From Martinezella rhizogenes (GTDB lineage: Bacteria > Pseudomonadota > Alphaproteobacteria > Rhizobiales > Rhizobiaceae): a DNA stretch of 64,000 bases. The notes beneath the pieces were generated by a model. That model did not search any database and was not told the origin of the DNA. It saw only the letters and a list, made by a program, of their open reading frames with translations. Shown here piece after piece: positions 41,981-49,246 of the stretch (positions are counted from its first letter, which is position 1; each line of letters starts with the position of its first letter). The translations under genes were made by a program, and so were the position numbers. The DNA lies in assembly GCF_007002745.1 (NCBI RefSeq), contig NZ_SGNY01000007.1, positions 186,001-250,000 of the forward strand. Reading direction: 5' to 3'.

Positions 41981-43486
41981 TTATGACAGATGCTCAATCC
42001 CGGCACCCGTTGTACGCAGCAGCTTTTCCACCATGGCAAGCAGGGAATTGAGCGGCCGGTCATCGCGGTAAAAGGGAACGTCTGCGCGAAGACGCCGGTA
42101 GAGGGCCTGGGTGCCAGGCGCCATGCCGGCGTCTCCAGGCTGCATGTCATAAGCCTGCGCCGCACACATGATCTCGATTGAAAGAATCGTTTCCAGATTG
42201 GCGATGATGGAAAGCGCCTTGTCGGCCGCCGGCGTGGCATGAGTGAGAATATCCTCCTGCAAGGCAGAGGTAATGCCGCCATCCAGACTGGCGGGCGCAG
42301 CCAGCCGCCGGTTTTCCGCCACCAGCGCCGCTGCCGTATATTGAATGATCATGAAACCGGAGCAGACACCGCTGCCTTCCGCCAGAAAGGCCGGCAGGCC
42401 GCTGACCAGCGGATTGACGAGACGGTCGATCCGGCGCTCCGCAATGCTTGCCAGTTCTGCAGCGGCTACGGCCAGACCATCCATGGCAAGCCCCAATGCC
42501 GCGCCAACCGCATGGGCCTGCGAATGCACCTGCGGCATATCAGGCGAACCGGCAACCACCGGATTGTCCGTAACACTTGCCAGTTCGCGATTCACCACTT
42601 CGCCGATCTGAGCGACGCTGTCACGGATCGCACCATGGATTTGCGGCACGGCGCGAAGACTGAGCGGATCCTGCGTGCGCGATCCCGCCGAGCGCGCCAA
42701 GAGGGGACTATCCGCCAGCAGACGGCGGAGATTGTTCCCAACGGCCTGAAGCCCAGGAGATGTGCGCAGAGCAAGCGGCGCTGCCGAAAAAGGATCGGAT
42801 TGCGCGCCCAGATTTTCATAGCTCATTGCCGCCGCCGCATCTGCCCAGTCCAGCAGATTTTCCATTTGCGACAGCGCCAGGCAGGCAAGTCCGGTGGCAC
42901 AGGGCGTTCCGTTGACGAGGCTCAGCCCTTCCTTTGCCAGAGGCACAAGCGGAGAGAGACCGACAGCCCCCAGCGCCTGCCGGCCGGAAAGCCTTTCGCC
43001 ATCACGCACCGCTTCGCCTTCGCCGATCAATACCAGCCCGATTGCCGCAGCATGGGTGAGATATCCGACCGAACCGCGTGAGGGAATGACGGGCAAAACA
43101 TCCGCATTCAAAAGCGCCAGCAGCGCCTCGACGGTTTCCACGCGCACGCCGGAAAAACCATGGGCGAAATTGACGATCTGCGCGGCCATGATCGCACGTG
43201 TCTGCTCTCGACCCAACGGTTCTCCGACCCCGCAGGAATGACTGAGCAGGATGTTTCGCGACAGTGCCTGTTGCCGATCCCTGTCCACGATCACATCGCA
43301 CAGGGCACCGACACCGGTATTGATGCCATAGCCGCGCACGCCTTTCGACACCAGCGCCTCGACAATGTCACGCGCGGCGGCGATACGCTTCCACGCGGCA
43401 TCGGCAAGCTGCAGTCGCGCGCCTTTTGCCACCATGGCAACATCCCGCCACGAGATGCCCCGATCGATGATAACGCTCTCAATCAT
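41981..43486 (-). CDS. Aromatic ammonia-lyase family protein lacking the MIO triad
   Basis: The 501-residue protein belongs to the histidine/phenylalanine ammonia-lyase family: RGYGINTGVGALCD (active-site Tyr53), SGLPAFLAEGSGVCSGFMIIQYTAAALVAEN and the final helical bundle. At the cofactor site, GSVG (138-141) is followed directly by YLTHAAAIGL; the Ala-Ser-Gly that normally forms MIO is gone, as if exactly three codons were deleted. It overlaps the ABC ATPase gene by eight bases and is last in a hutXWV-like operon; such genes are annotated hutH2 in relatives. It may eliminate a better leaving group than ammonia, or be inactive. Confidence 0.82.
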   Translation of the reverse strand: MIESVIIDRGISWRDVAMVAKGARLQLADAAWKRIAAARDIVEALVSKGVRGYGINTGVGALCDVIVDRDRQQALSRNILLSHSCGVGEPLGREQTRAIMAAQIVNFAHGFSGVRVETVEALLALLNADVLPVIPSRGSVGYLTHAAAIGLVLIGEGEAVRDGERLSGRQALGAVGLSPLVPLAKEGLSLVNGTPCATGLACLALSQMENLLDWADAAAAMSYENLGAQSDPFSAAPLALRTSPGLQAVGNNLRRLLADSPLLARSAGSRTQDPLSLRAVPQIHGAIRDSVAQIGEVVNRELASVTDNPVVAGSPDMPQVHSQAHAVGAALGLAMDGLAVAAAELASIAERRIDRLVNPLVSGLPAFLAEGSGVCSGFMIIQYTAAALVAENRRLAAPASLDGGITSALQEDILTHATPAADKALSIIANLETILSIEIMCAAQAYDMQPGDAGMAPGTQALYRRLRADVPFYRDDRPLNSLLAMVEKLLRTTGAGIEHLS

Positions 43487-44309
43487 GATGGGCGACCGCC
43501 GCACCCGTGCGGCGCTGCACGAAGCGGGCGACATAATCATTGGCGGGGCGATTGAGAATATCGTCCGGCGTTCCGACCTGCACCAGTTTCCCGTCCTTCA
43601 GAATCGCGATCTGCGCACCGATACGCAGCGCCTCATCAAGATCATGCGTGATGAAGACGATGGTTTTCGAGAGATTCTTCTCCAACTGCAGAAGCTGATC
43701 CTGCATATCGGCGCGGATCAGCGGATCGAGAGCGGAAAATGCCTCATCCATCAGAATAACGTCGGTATCGGCAGCGAGAGCCCGCGCAAGGCCGACACGC
43801 TGCTTCATGCCGCCGGAAAGCTGATGGGGCATCTTGTTTTCATAGCCGGCAAGCCCGACGGTCTCGATCCATTGCATGCCGATCGGGTTTGCTTCCGTCT
43901 TTGAGAGGCCGCGTACACGCTGGCCATAAACGACATTCTGCATAACCGTGCGGTGTGGCATGAGGCCGAAATTCTGGAACACCATGCTGACACGGCGATT
44001 GCGGAAATCCCGCAGGTCCCTGGCGTTGAGATCAAGCACATTGCTGCCGCCAACCAGGATTTCACCGCTCGTCGGTTCGATCAGGCGGTTGATATGGCGC
44101 ACAAGCGTCGATTTTCCGGAACCCGACAGCCCCATGATAACGAAGATGCGGCTGCCGGCAATATCGAGGCTGACATCGTCGAGGCCGACGCTGCAACCGG
44201 TCTTGGCCAATATTTCAGCCTTGTCGGCGCCGTCTTTCGTCATGGCGAGCGCGGCTTTCCAGTTGCCGCCGAAAATCTTGGAAACGTTACGGATTGCGAT
44301 ATCAGTCAT
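43479..44309 (-). CDS. hutV: Quaternary-amine-type ABC transporter ATPase (HutV/ProV-like)
   Basis: The 276-residue ATPase has Walker A (GLSGSGKST), signature LSGGMKQRVGLARAL, and Walker B (VILMDEAFSALDPLIR, as in ProV). It has the extended N-terminus of the QAT group (KIFGGNWKAALAMTKDGADKAEI) but lacks the C-terminal CBS pair of ProV, like HutV/ChoV. ATG 44309 overlaps the permease stop by eight bases. It energises uptake of a betaine- or histidine-like solute. Confidence 0.88.
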   Translation of the reverse strand: MTDIAIRNVSKIFGGNWKAALAMTKDGADKAEILAKTGCSVGLDDVSLDIAGSRIFVIMGLSGSGKSTLVRHINRLIEPTSGEILVGGSNVLDLNARDLRDFRNRRVSMVFQNFGLMPHRTVMQNVVYGQRVRGLSKTEANPIGMQWIETVGLAGYENKMPHQLSGGMKQRVGLARALAADTDVILMDEAFSALDPLIRADMQDQLLQLEKNLSKTIVFITHDLDEALRIGAQIAILKDGKLVQVGTPDDILNRPANDYVARFVQRRTGAAVAHHD

Positions 44310-45159
44310 CGCCGCGCTCCTTCCGGCTGGATTGGCCGAAGCCCTGCGTAATACGGTCGAGGACGATGGCGAGAATGACGATGCCCAGACCTGCCTCGAG
44401 ACCCTTTCCGACATCCAGTGTCTGAATCCCGTTCAGGACCTGTTCGCCCAGACCACGCGCGCCGATCATCGAAGCGACCACCACCATGGAAAGAGCCATC
44501 ATGATCGTCTGGTTCAGGCCGGCCATGATCGTGGGTGTGGCCAGCGGTAGTTCGACGCCGAACAGGATCTGCGACGGGCTGCTGCCGAAAGCGGTTGCCG
44601 CCTCCACCACTTCGCGATCCACCTGGCGTATGCCGAGATCGGTCAGGCGGATCAGCGGTGGCACGGCGTAAATGATGGTCGCGAGCACCGCCGGCACCTT
44701 GCCGAGGCCGAAAAGCATGATTGCCGGGATCAGATAAACGAAACTCGGCATTGTCTGCATGACGTCGAGGACAGGCAGCGTGATACGCCGCATGATCTGG
44801 CTCTTGGCGAGCCAGATGCCGACCGGAACACCGATGATGATGGAAATCAGGCTGGCGATGAGCATCAGCGCCAGCGTCTGCATCGTCAGGTCCCAAAGCC
44901 CGAGGGCGCCGACGACGAGCAGCATGACCCCGACCATGACGACAAGCGAGATCTTGCGCGCGGCAAACCATGCGAGCACCAGGAAGGCAAGCAGGACCAG
45001 CCACCATGGCAGGCCGCGCAATATCCATTCCATGAACAGGATAACCTGCAGAATGGTCTGCGAAATAGCCTTGAAGACGAAGCCGTAATTGACCACCAGC
45101 GACTGGACGAAGTCGTTGATCGGGCCACGAATGGAAATATGAAGAGTTTCAGGAAACAT
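44302..45159 (-). CDS. hutW: Quaternary-amine-type ABC permease (HutW/ProW-like)
   Basis: The 285-residue protein has seven hydrophobic helices and the QAT permease EAA-type loop (REVVEAATAFGSSPSQILFGVELPLATPTIMAGLNQTIMMALSM). The N-terminal segment, with FETL-like MFPETLHISIRGPINDFVQ, is typical of ProW/ChoW. It lies 104 bases after the binding-protein gene, with a perfect 10-bp hairpin in the gap, and overlaps the ATPase gene. Confidence 0.88.
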   Translation of the reverse strand: MFPETLHISIRGPINDFVQSLVVNYGFVFKAISQTILQVILFMEWILRGLPWWLVLLAFLVLAWFAARKISLVVMVGVMLLVVGALGLWDLTMQTLALMLIASLISIIIGVPVGIWLAKSQIMRRITLPVLDVMQTMPSFVYLIPAIMLFGLGKVPAVLATIIYAVPPLIRLTDLGIRQVDREVVEAATAFGSSPSQILFGVELPLATPTIMAGLNQTIMMALSMVVVASMIGARGLGEQVLNGIQTLDVGKGLEAGLGIVILAIVLDRITQGFGQSSRKERGDD

Positions 45160-45228
45160 CGGGTGGCGTCCTCGCACTTTGCCGTCTTCCGTCCCCGACG
45201 GTCACGGCTCTGACGGGAAAAGAGAAAA

Positions 45229-45253
45229 GCCGCATGCCAATCCGGCATGCGGC
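45229..45253 (-). promoter_or_regulatory. Perfect hairpin between binding-protein and permease genes
   Basis: GCCGCATGCC and GGCATGCGGC form a 10-bp stem over a five-base loop, directly after the binding-protein stop. Such hairpins often protect the upstream mRNA or partly terminate it, so that the binding protein is made in excess over the membrane parts. Confidence 0.65.
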
Positions 45254-45263
45254 CCCGTGATTA

Positions 45264-46301
45264 CTACTTGATCGCGGCTTCGATACGGGTCTTGGCCTCT
45301 GGCGACACCCATGCGCCCCAGATGTCGCCCTTGGTCTTCAGGAAGCGCGTCGCTGCGGCCACTGCATCGGCCTTTTCGTCAACCATATAAGCGAGGCTGG
45401 AATTGACCTCTTCGAGCGGGAAGGTCGCCTTGCCGAGGATTTCGATGATATCCGGCGCGGCCTTCGCGAAGTCGCTGTTGACGCCATAGGCGACCTCAAC
45501 CGCCGGGAAAGCGCATCCGGCCTCCCGCTTGCCATCGGCGCTTGTCAGGTCCTTCCAGCAGGCTTCGGTGTAGGCCGGCTCGGAAAGCTGCACGAGCTTG
45601 TATTTGCCCATGATTGCGGTCGGGCTCCAGTAATAGAACAGCAGCGGCTCACCCTGAAGATAGGCGGCGCTGATCCCCGCATCCAGCGCTGTACCAGTGC
45701 CCGGGCGGAAGTTCACGTAGGTCGTGTCGAGCTTGTAGGCCTGAAGCTTGGCGGTATTGACACCCTCACAGGTCCAGCCCGAAGGGCAATTGAGAAAACG
45801 TCCCTTGGACGGCTCTTCAGGATCCTGAAAAAGGGCGGCGATCTTCGGATCGGAAAGCTGCTCGACACTTTTCAGGTCGGGGGCCTTTGCCTCTATGCCC
45901 TTTGTCGCGTCACCCTTGATCAGATATTCAGGAACGAACCAGCCTTCGGAAGCGCCGACGAAGGTCTTGCCGACCGAGGTAACCTGTCCTGCGGCAGCGG
46001 CCTTGTTCCAGACGTCAGACCGGCCGATCCATTCCTCGGCAAAAATCTGGACGTCGTTATTGGCCGTGGCCTGTTCCAGGGTCACCGAATTGCCGGGAAT
46101 GGAATCGACCTTGCAATCATATCCCTTCGACAGGATGGCCTTCATGACTTCGGTGATGAAGGCGCCGCTTTCCCAGTCGATGCCAGCGAAAGTGACAGTC
46201 TTTCCCTCGCCGCAATAGCTGGCTGCATGGGCCGAGCCCAAGGGCAGCGCCGCAAACAGGGCCGTGGCGGCGAGCGCGAATTTAAATTTTGTATTCAACA
46301 T
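45264..46301 (-). CDS. hutX: Periplasmic binding protein of the QAT transporter (HutX/ProX-like)
   Basis: The 345-residue protein has a signal peptide (KFALAATALFAALPLGSAHA) and an OpuAC-type fold. Aromatic residues that could form a cation-binding cage occur in FAGIDWESGAF, EEWIGRSDVW, YVNFRP and FYYWSPT. Four cysteines (CGEG, CPSGWTC, CW/GCAF) suggest disulfides. ATG 46301 has AAGGGG at good distance. In Sinorhizobium the homologous HutX carries histidine and proline betaine. It opens the operon, 180 bases after a HutC-like box. Confidence 0.88.
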   Translation of the reverse strand: MLNTKFKFALAATALFAALPLGSAHAASYCGEGKTVTFAGIDWESGAFITEVMKAILSKGYDCKVDSIPGNSVTLEQATANNDVQIFAEEWIGRSDVWNKAAAAGQVTSVGKTFVGASEGWFVPEYLIKGDATKGIEAKAPDLKSVEQLSDPKIAALFQDPEEPSKGRFLNCPSGWTCEGVNTAKLQAYKLDTTYVNFRPGTGTALDAGISAAYLQGEPLLFYYWSPTAIMGKYKLVQLSEPAYTEACWKDLTSADGKREAGCAFPAVEVAYGVNSDFAKAAPDIIEILGKATFPLEEVNSSLAYMVDEKADAVAAATRFLKTKGDIWGAWVSPEAKTRIEAAIK

Positions 46302-46482
46302 CTTATTCCCCTTTTTGATTGATGGTTGGCATGCTGTCGGCACAAATTCATGCGGTGCCGGCGCAGGATCTCCCTGAAAATATAATGAAGGAATGTCGAC
46401 CTTTCGCCCGGTCAGCGGGGCTGTTTGGCGCAGGTCCGATCAAGACACCTACCCCCTGCCGGCAACGAAAATAGCTCTCCTT

Positions 46483-46500
46483 AAGTTCACTATACAACTT
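46483..46500. promoter_or_regulatory. HutC-type operator near hutX
   Basis: AAGTTCACTATACAACTT (AAGTT-N8-AACTT). On the minus strand it shares AAGTTGTATA and the AACTT end with the site at 46819, 15 of 18 bases in all. The TTGTATA core is that of HutC boxes. Confidence 0.6.
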
Positions 46501-46818
46501 TACGAAATCGGCTTTGATGGCGGAGAATGGCGGCAAGCAGGAAGGGCGATGAAAGAGCGCCTGGAGAACCGGCACCGCTCGAACCCTGAACGCGGCCAAT
46601 CCAGCTGTCTCGCGCCGAAACATATGCGGCCGCCTGCAAACCAATAAAGCCGTAAACGGTTCATAACCACGCATTCACAGCCCTTTCTCCCGATATCGGC
46701 GAGCCAGACTGCATTCCCCTTTCGGAGCGGGTCGGCACGCAAACATCCTCACTTCAGCCACTTACGAGAAAAATGCGCCTGCAAAAGATCGACTTCTCAA
46801 GTCCCATCGATGTTTCAC

Positions 46819-46836
46819 AAGTTGTATATGTAACTT
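46819..46836. promoter_or_regulatory. HutC-type operator near hutC
   Basis: AAGTTGTATATGTAACTT (AAGTT-N8-AACTT) contains TTGTATAT, close to the HutC box TTGTATATACAA. It lies about 100 bases before the regulator gene, which suggests autoregulation. Confidence 0.6.
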
Positions 46837-46937
46837 TGCATGGTTTTAGGAGACAAGCAAGCGCAAAGATGATATTTTGCATGCGTCCGAAATGCTGGTT
46901 ATATTTTAGGCAGCATGCCGATTTTCAGGGAGTTTAA

Positions 46938-47678
46938 ATGCCGTCCGTGATCGAAAGCGACCTCGCAACTTCCAGCGAGTATCCTTCTCTGCCGCTCTAT
47001 GAGCGTGTGAAAACGCAAATCAAGGCAAAGATCGCAAGCGGCGAGTGGCCCCTTCACCACCGGGTTCCTTCCGAGAACGAGATGGTGGAGATGCTGGGCG
47101 TCAGCCGGATGACGGCAAACCGTGCCCTGCGGGAGCTTGCGACCGAAGGTGTCATCGTGCGTGTTCAGGGACGCGGCTCATTCGTCGCATCAAAAAAGAG
47201 AAGCGCCGCGATGATGGGTGTGCGCAACATCGCCGACGAGATCAAGGAACGGGGCTCCTCCCACCAGGCCAGCCTGATCCTGGCGCAGACCGAAGTATGC
47301 GGTCCCGATCTTGCCTCGGCGCTGGAGATCGACGTTGGCGCTACGATTTTCCATTCGATCATCGTTCATCACGAAGACGACGTGCCGATCCAGCTGGAAG
47401 ATCGTTTCGTGAATGCCGCGGTCGCCCCGGACTATCTGCGACAGGACTTCAGCTTGACGACGCCAAATGCCTATCTGACGGCATTGGCGCCAATTTCCCG
47501 GACCGAACAGTTCATCGAGGCAGCAGCGCCCCAGCCATGGGAATGCAAGTTGCTGGCGATCGGCCGTCACGAACCCTGCCTGCAGGTTCGGCGACGGACA
47601 TGGTCTTCAAGCCGTGCGGTAACATCGGTACGGTTATTATATCCCGGAAGCCGCTATCGACTCGAAAGTCAGGAATAA
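46938..47678 (+). CDS. hutC: GntR/HutC-family repressor
   Basis: The 246-residue regulator has the GntR winged helix (VPSENEMVEMLGVSRMTANRALRELATEGVIVRVQGRGSFVA) and the UTRA ligand domain of HutC, including QPWECKLLAIGRHEPCLQVRRRTWS and the usual end RLLYPGSRYRLES. HutC proteins are released by urocanate. The gene is divergent from the hutX-like operon and two matching operators lie in between, so it likely represses both. Confidence 0.9.
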   Translation: MPSVIESDLATSSEYPSLPLYERVKTQIKAKIASGEWPLHHRVPSENEMVEMLGVSRMTANRALRELATEGVIVRVQGRGSFVASKKRSAAMMGVRNIADEIKERGSSHQASLILAQTEVCGPDLASALEIDVGATIFHSIIVHHEDDVPIQLEDRFVNAAVAPDYLRQDFSLTTPNAYLTALAPISRTEQFIEAAAPQPWECKLLAIGRHEPCLQVRRRTWSSSRAVTSVRLLYPGSRYRLESQE

Positions 47679-48007
47679 GGGCTCCCTATATGGCCATCGG
47701 CCAAAGGTCACAATCTGGCGTCTTCATCCAAGTGTGCACCATCACATCCAACCTCACTGCGAGGAAATGGACAAGCCACTGATTATCTGAATTTTTTCGA
47801 GGATTTATCTATTCTCTCATCCGCGAATACCACAGAATTTATGGTTGTACTTTATACTGTATTTCATCCTGTAGTTTTCTAGGCCCCGCCGTTAAGGATT
47901 TGTTAACCAAATCGAAGCGAGTATTAGATTATTCTAATTACCCGCTATTGGGGTGATCCTGCGTTGTGACCGAGGAAATCTGCAGCGCAGCCGCTTGGGG
48001 AGAGAGC
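47679..48007. other. Promoter region of the chaperone-usher pilus operon
   Basis: About 330 bases without a gene, AT-rich from 47780 to 47945. It holds a CtrA-type site (47892-47906) and the inverted repeat ATTAGA-TTAT-TCTAAT (47923-47938). GGGGAGAGAG before 48008 is the binding site of the first pilus gene. Confidence 0.6.
47892..47906 (+). promoter_or_regulatory. CtrA-type site TTAA-N7-TTAA
   Basis: TTAAGGATTTGTTAAC matches the full CtrA consensus TTAA-N7-TTAAC of alphaproteobacteria, about 100 bases before the first pilus gene. It suggests cell-cycle control of pilus production. Confidence 0.55.
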
Positions 48008-48505
48008 ATGAAGTTCGCAACATCAGGCTACCTATTATCACTTGTGGCGTTCGCCCTTGCGCCGTCATCAGGCATGGCGCAGGTCGCCACTTCAAACTTC
48101 ACGGTACAGATCACCATTCAGGCAGCATGCCAGATCAACTCGGCCGGTAATCTGAATTTCGGCACCAATGGTGTCATCAGCAACAATATCGACGCGACCA
48201 GTCAGGTCGTCGTTCAATGCACCTCCAGCACACCCTTCAGCCTTGGCCTGAGCGCCGGCGCCGGTTCGGGCGCCACTGTCGCCAGCCGCCTGATGACGTC
48301 CCCGGCGGGCGCCACCATTGCATATTCACTCTATACGACTGCGGCACATACCACTGTGTGGGGCAACACCGTGGGGACGGATCGCCAGACAGGAACGGGA
48401 ACCGGAGCGCCGCAAACATTCACGGTCTATGGGCGCGTACCTGCCCAGACGACACCTGCGGTCGGCGTCTATACCGATACGGTGACGGCCACGCTCAATT
48501 ACTGA
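48008..48505 (+). CDS. Spore-coat-U-domain pilin (CsuA/B-like)
   Basis: The 165-residue secreted protein has a signal peptide (YLLSLVAFALAPSSGMAQ) and one SCPU domain with the typical CQINSAGNLNFGTNG and the C-terminal TFTVYGRVPAQTTPAVGVYTDTVTATLNY. This is the pilin type of archaic (sigma) chaperone-usher systems such as Csu. The C-terminal strand pattern suits donor-strand exchange. It is first in a four-gene operon and follows the CtrA-type promoter site. Confidence 0.85.
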   Translation: MKFATSGYLLSLVAFALAPSSGMAQVATSNFTVQITIQAACQINSAGNLNFGTNGVISNNIDATSQVVVQCTSSTPFSLGLSAGAGSGATVASRLMTSPAGATIAYSLYTTAAHTTVWGNTVGTDRQTGTGTGAPQTFTVYGRVPAQTTPAVGVYTDTVTATLNY

Positions 48506-48526
48506 TCGCCATAGGGAGGATCGCGC

Positions 48527-49246
48527 ATGCGTCTTTTTACCTTAGCGGCTGCGTTTATTGCCGGTTTGAGTGTCTCACCTTCACACGCCGCATCTTTGCG
48601 GGTTTCACCAGTCATTCTGGATTTAAGGGCGCCGGCGGCGGCGTCCAGCCTGCGCATATGGAATGATGCGAAAACACCGATCAACGTTCAGGTCAGGATA
48701 TTCCGCTGGACCCAGCAAAACGGCTCGGACGTCTACACCGCGGCGGAGGACGTCGTCGCCAGCCCGCCGATGACGCAGCTGAAGCCGGGCGCCGAGAACC
48801 TTATCCGGATCGTCCGGCTTTCCAAAACACCCATCAGGGCGGAAGAGAGCTACCGCGTCATCGTGGATGAATTGCCCGCTGCGGGAAGACCCCAGTCCGG
48901 CACGGTCAGTCTGGTCGTTCGCCACTCCATCCCGGTTTTCTTTTCGCCCGCTTCCACAGGCGATGCCGAGCCGGTCTGGTCGATAACGCCACAGGGCAAA
49001 GGTTACAGGGTATCCGTTTCCAACAATGGTCAGAAACGGATACGCATCGCCAATCTGAAAGTTCTGGGTGGCAACGGGCAAGCAATTGCCCAGCAACAGG
49101 GCCTGGTGGGCTATGTGCTTGGCAAATCCGGCGCAAGCTTTCTTGTTCCGGCAACCGGCAGCAAAAAAGCTGGTGGCACACTGAAGATTTCGGCTGAGAG
49201 CGAAGGCGGCCCCGTCAATGCGACGGCGCGCGTCAACGGCGGCTGA
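48527..49246 (+). CDS. Periplasmic pilus chaperone (CsuC-like)
   Basis: The 239-residue protein has a signal peptide ending SHAASLRVSP and the PapD-type two-domain Ig fold: SPVILDLRAPAAASSLRIWN, the G1-strand part ENLIRIVRLSKTP, and SYRVIVDELP. It would hold pilins until the usher takes them. It starts 21 bases after the pilin gene and overlaps the usher gene by 29 bases. Confidence 0.88.
   Translation: MRLFTLAAAFIAGLSVSPSHAASLRVSPVILDLRAPAAASSLRIWNDAKTPINVQVRIFRWTQQNGSDVYTAAEDVVASPPMTQLKPGAENLIRIVRLSKTPIRAEESYRVIVDELPAAGRPQSGTVSLVVRHSIPVFFSPASTGDAEPVWSITPQGKGYRVSVSNNGQKRIRIANLKVLGGNGQAIAQQQGLVGYVLGKSGASFLVPATGSKKAGGTLKISAESEGGPVNATARVNGG

Larger units (their letters stand above)
46302..46937. 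other. Divergent control region of hut-like operon and hutC
   Basis: About 640 bases without a recognised gene. It contains two related 18-base palindromes (46483-46500 and 46819-46836) and AT-rich promoter DNA around 46800-46920. A small open frame at 46500-46742 on the minus strand has no family resemblance. Confidence 0.6.

Noticed and set aside
46938..47678. Suspected truncation of the HutC-like regulator
   Set aside because: The end (RLLYPGSRYRLES) is the normal C-terminus of HutC proteins, so the gene is complete.
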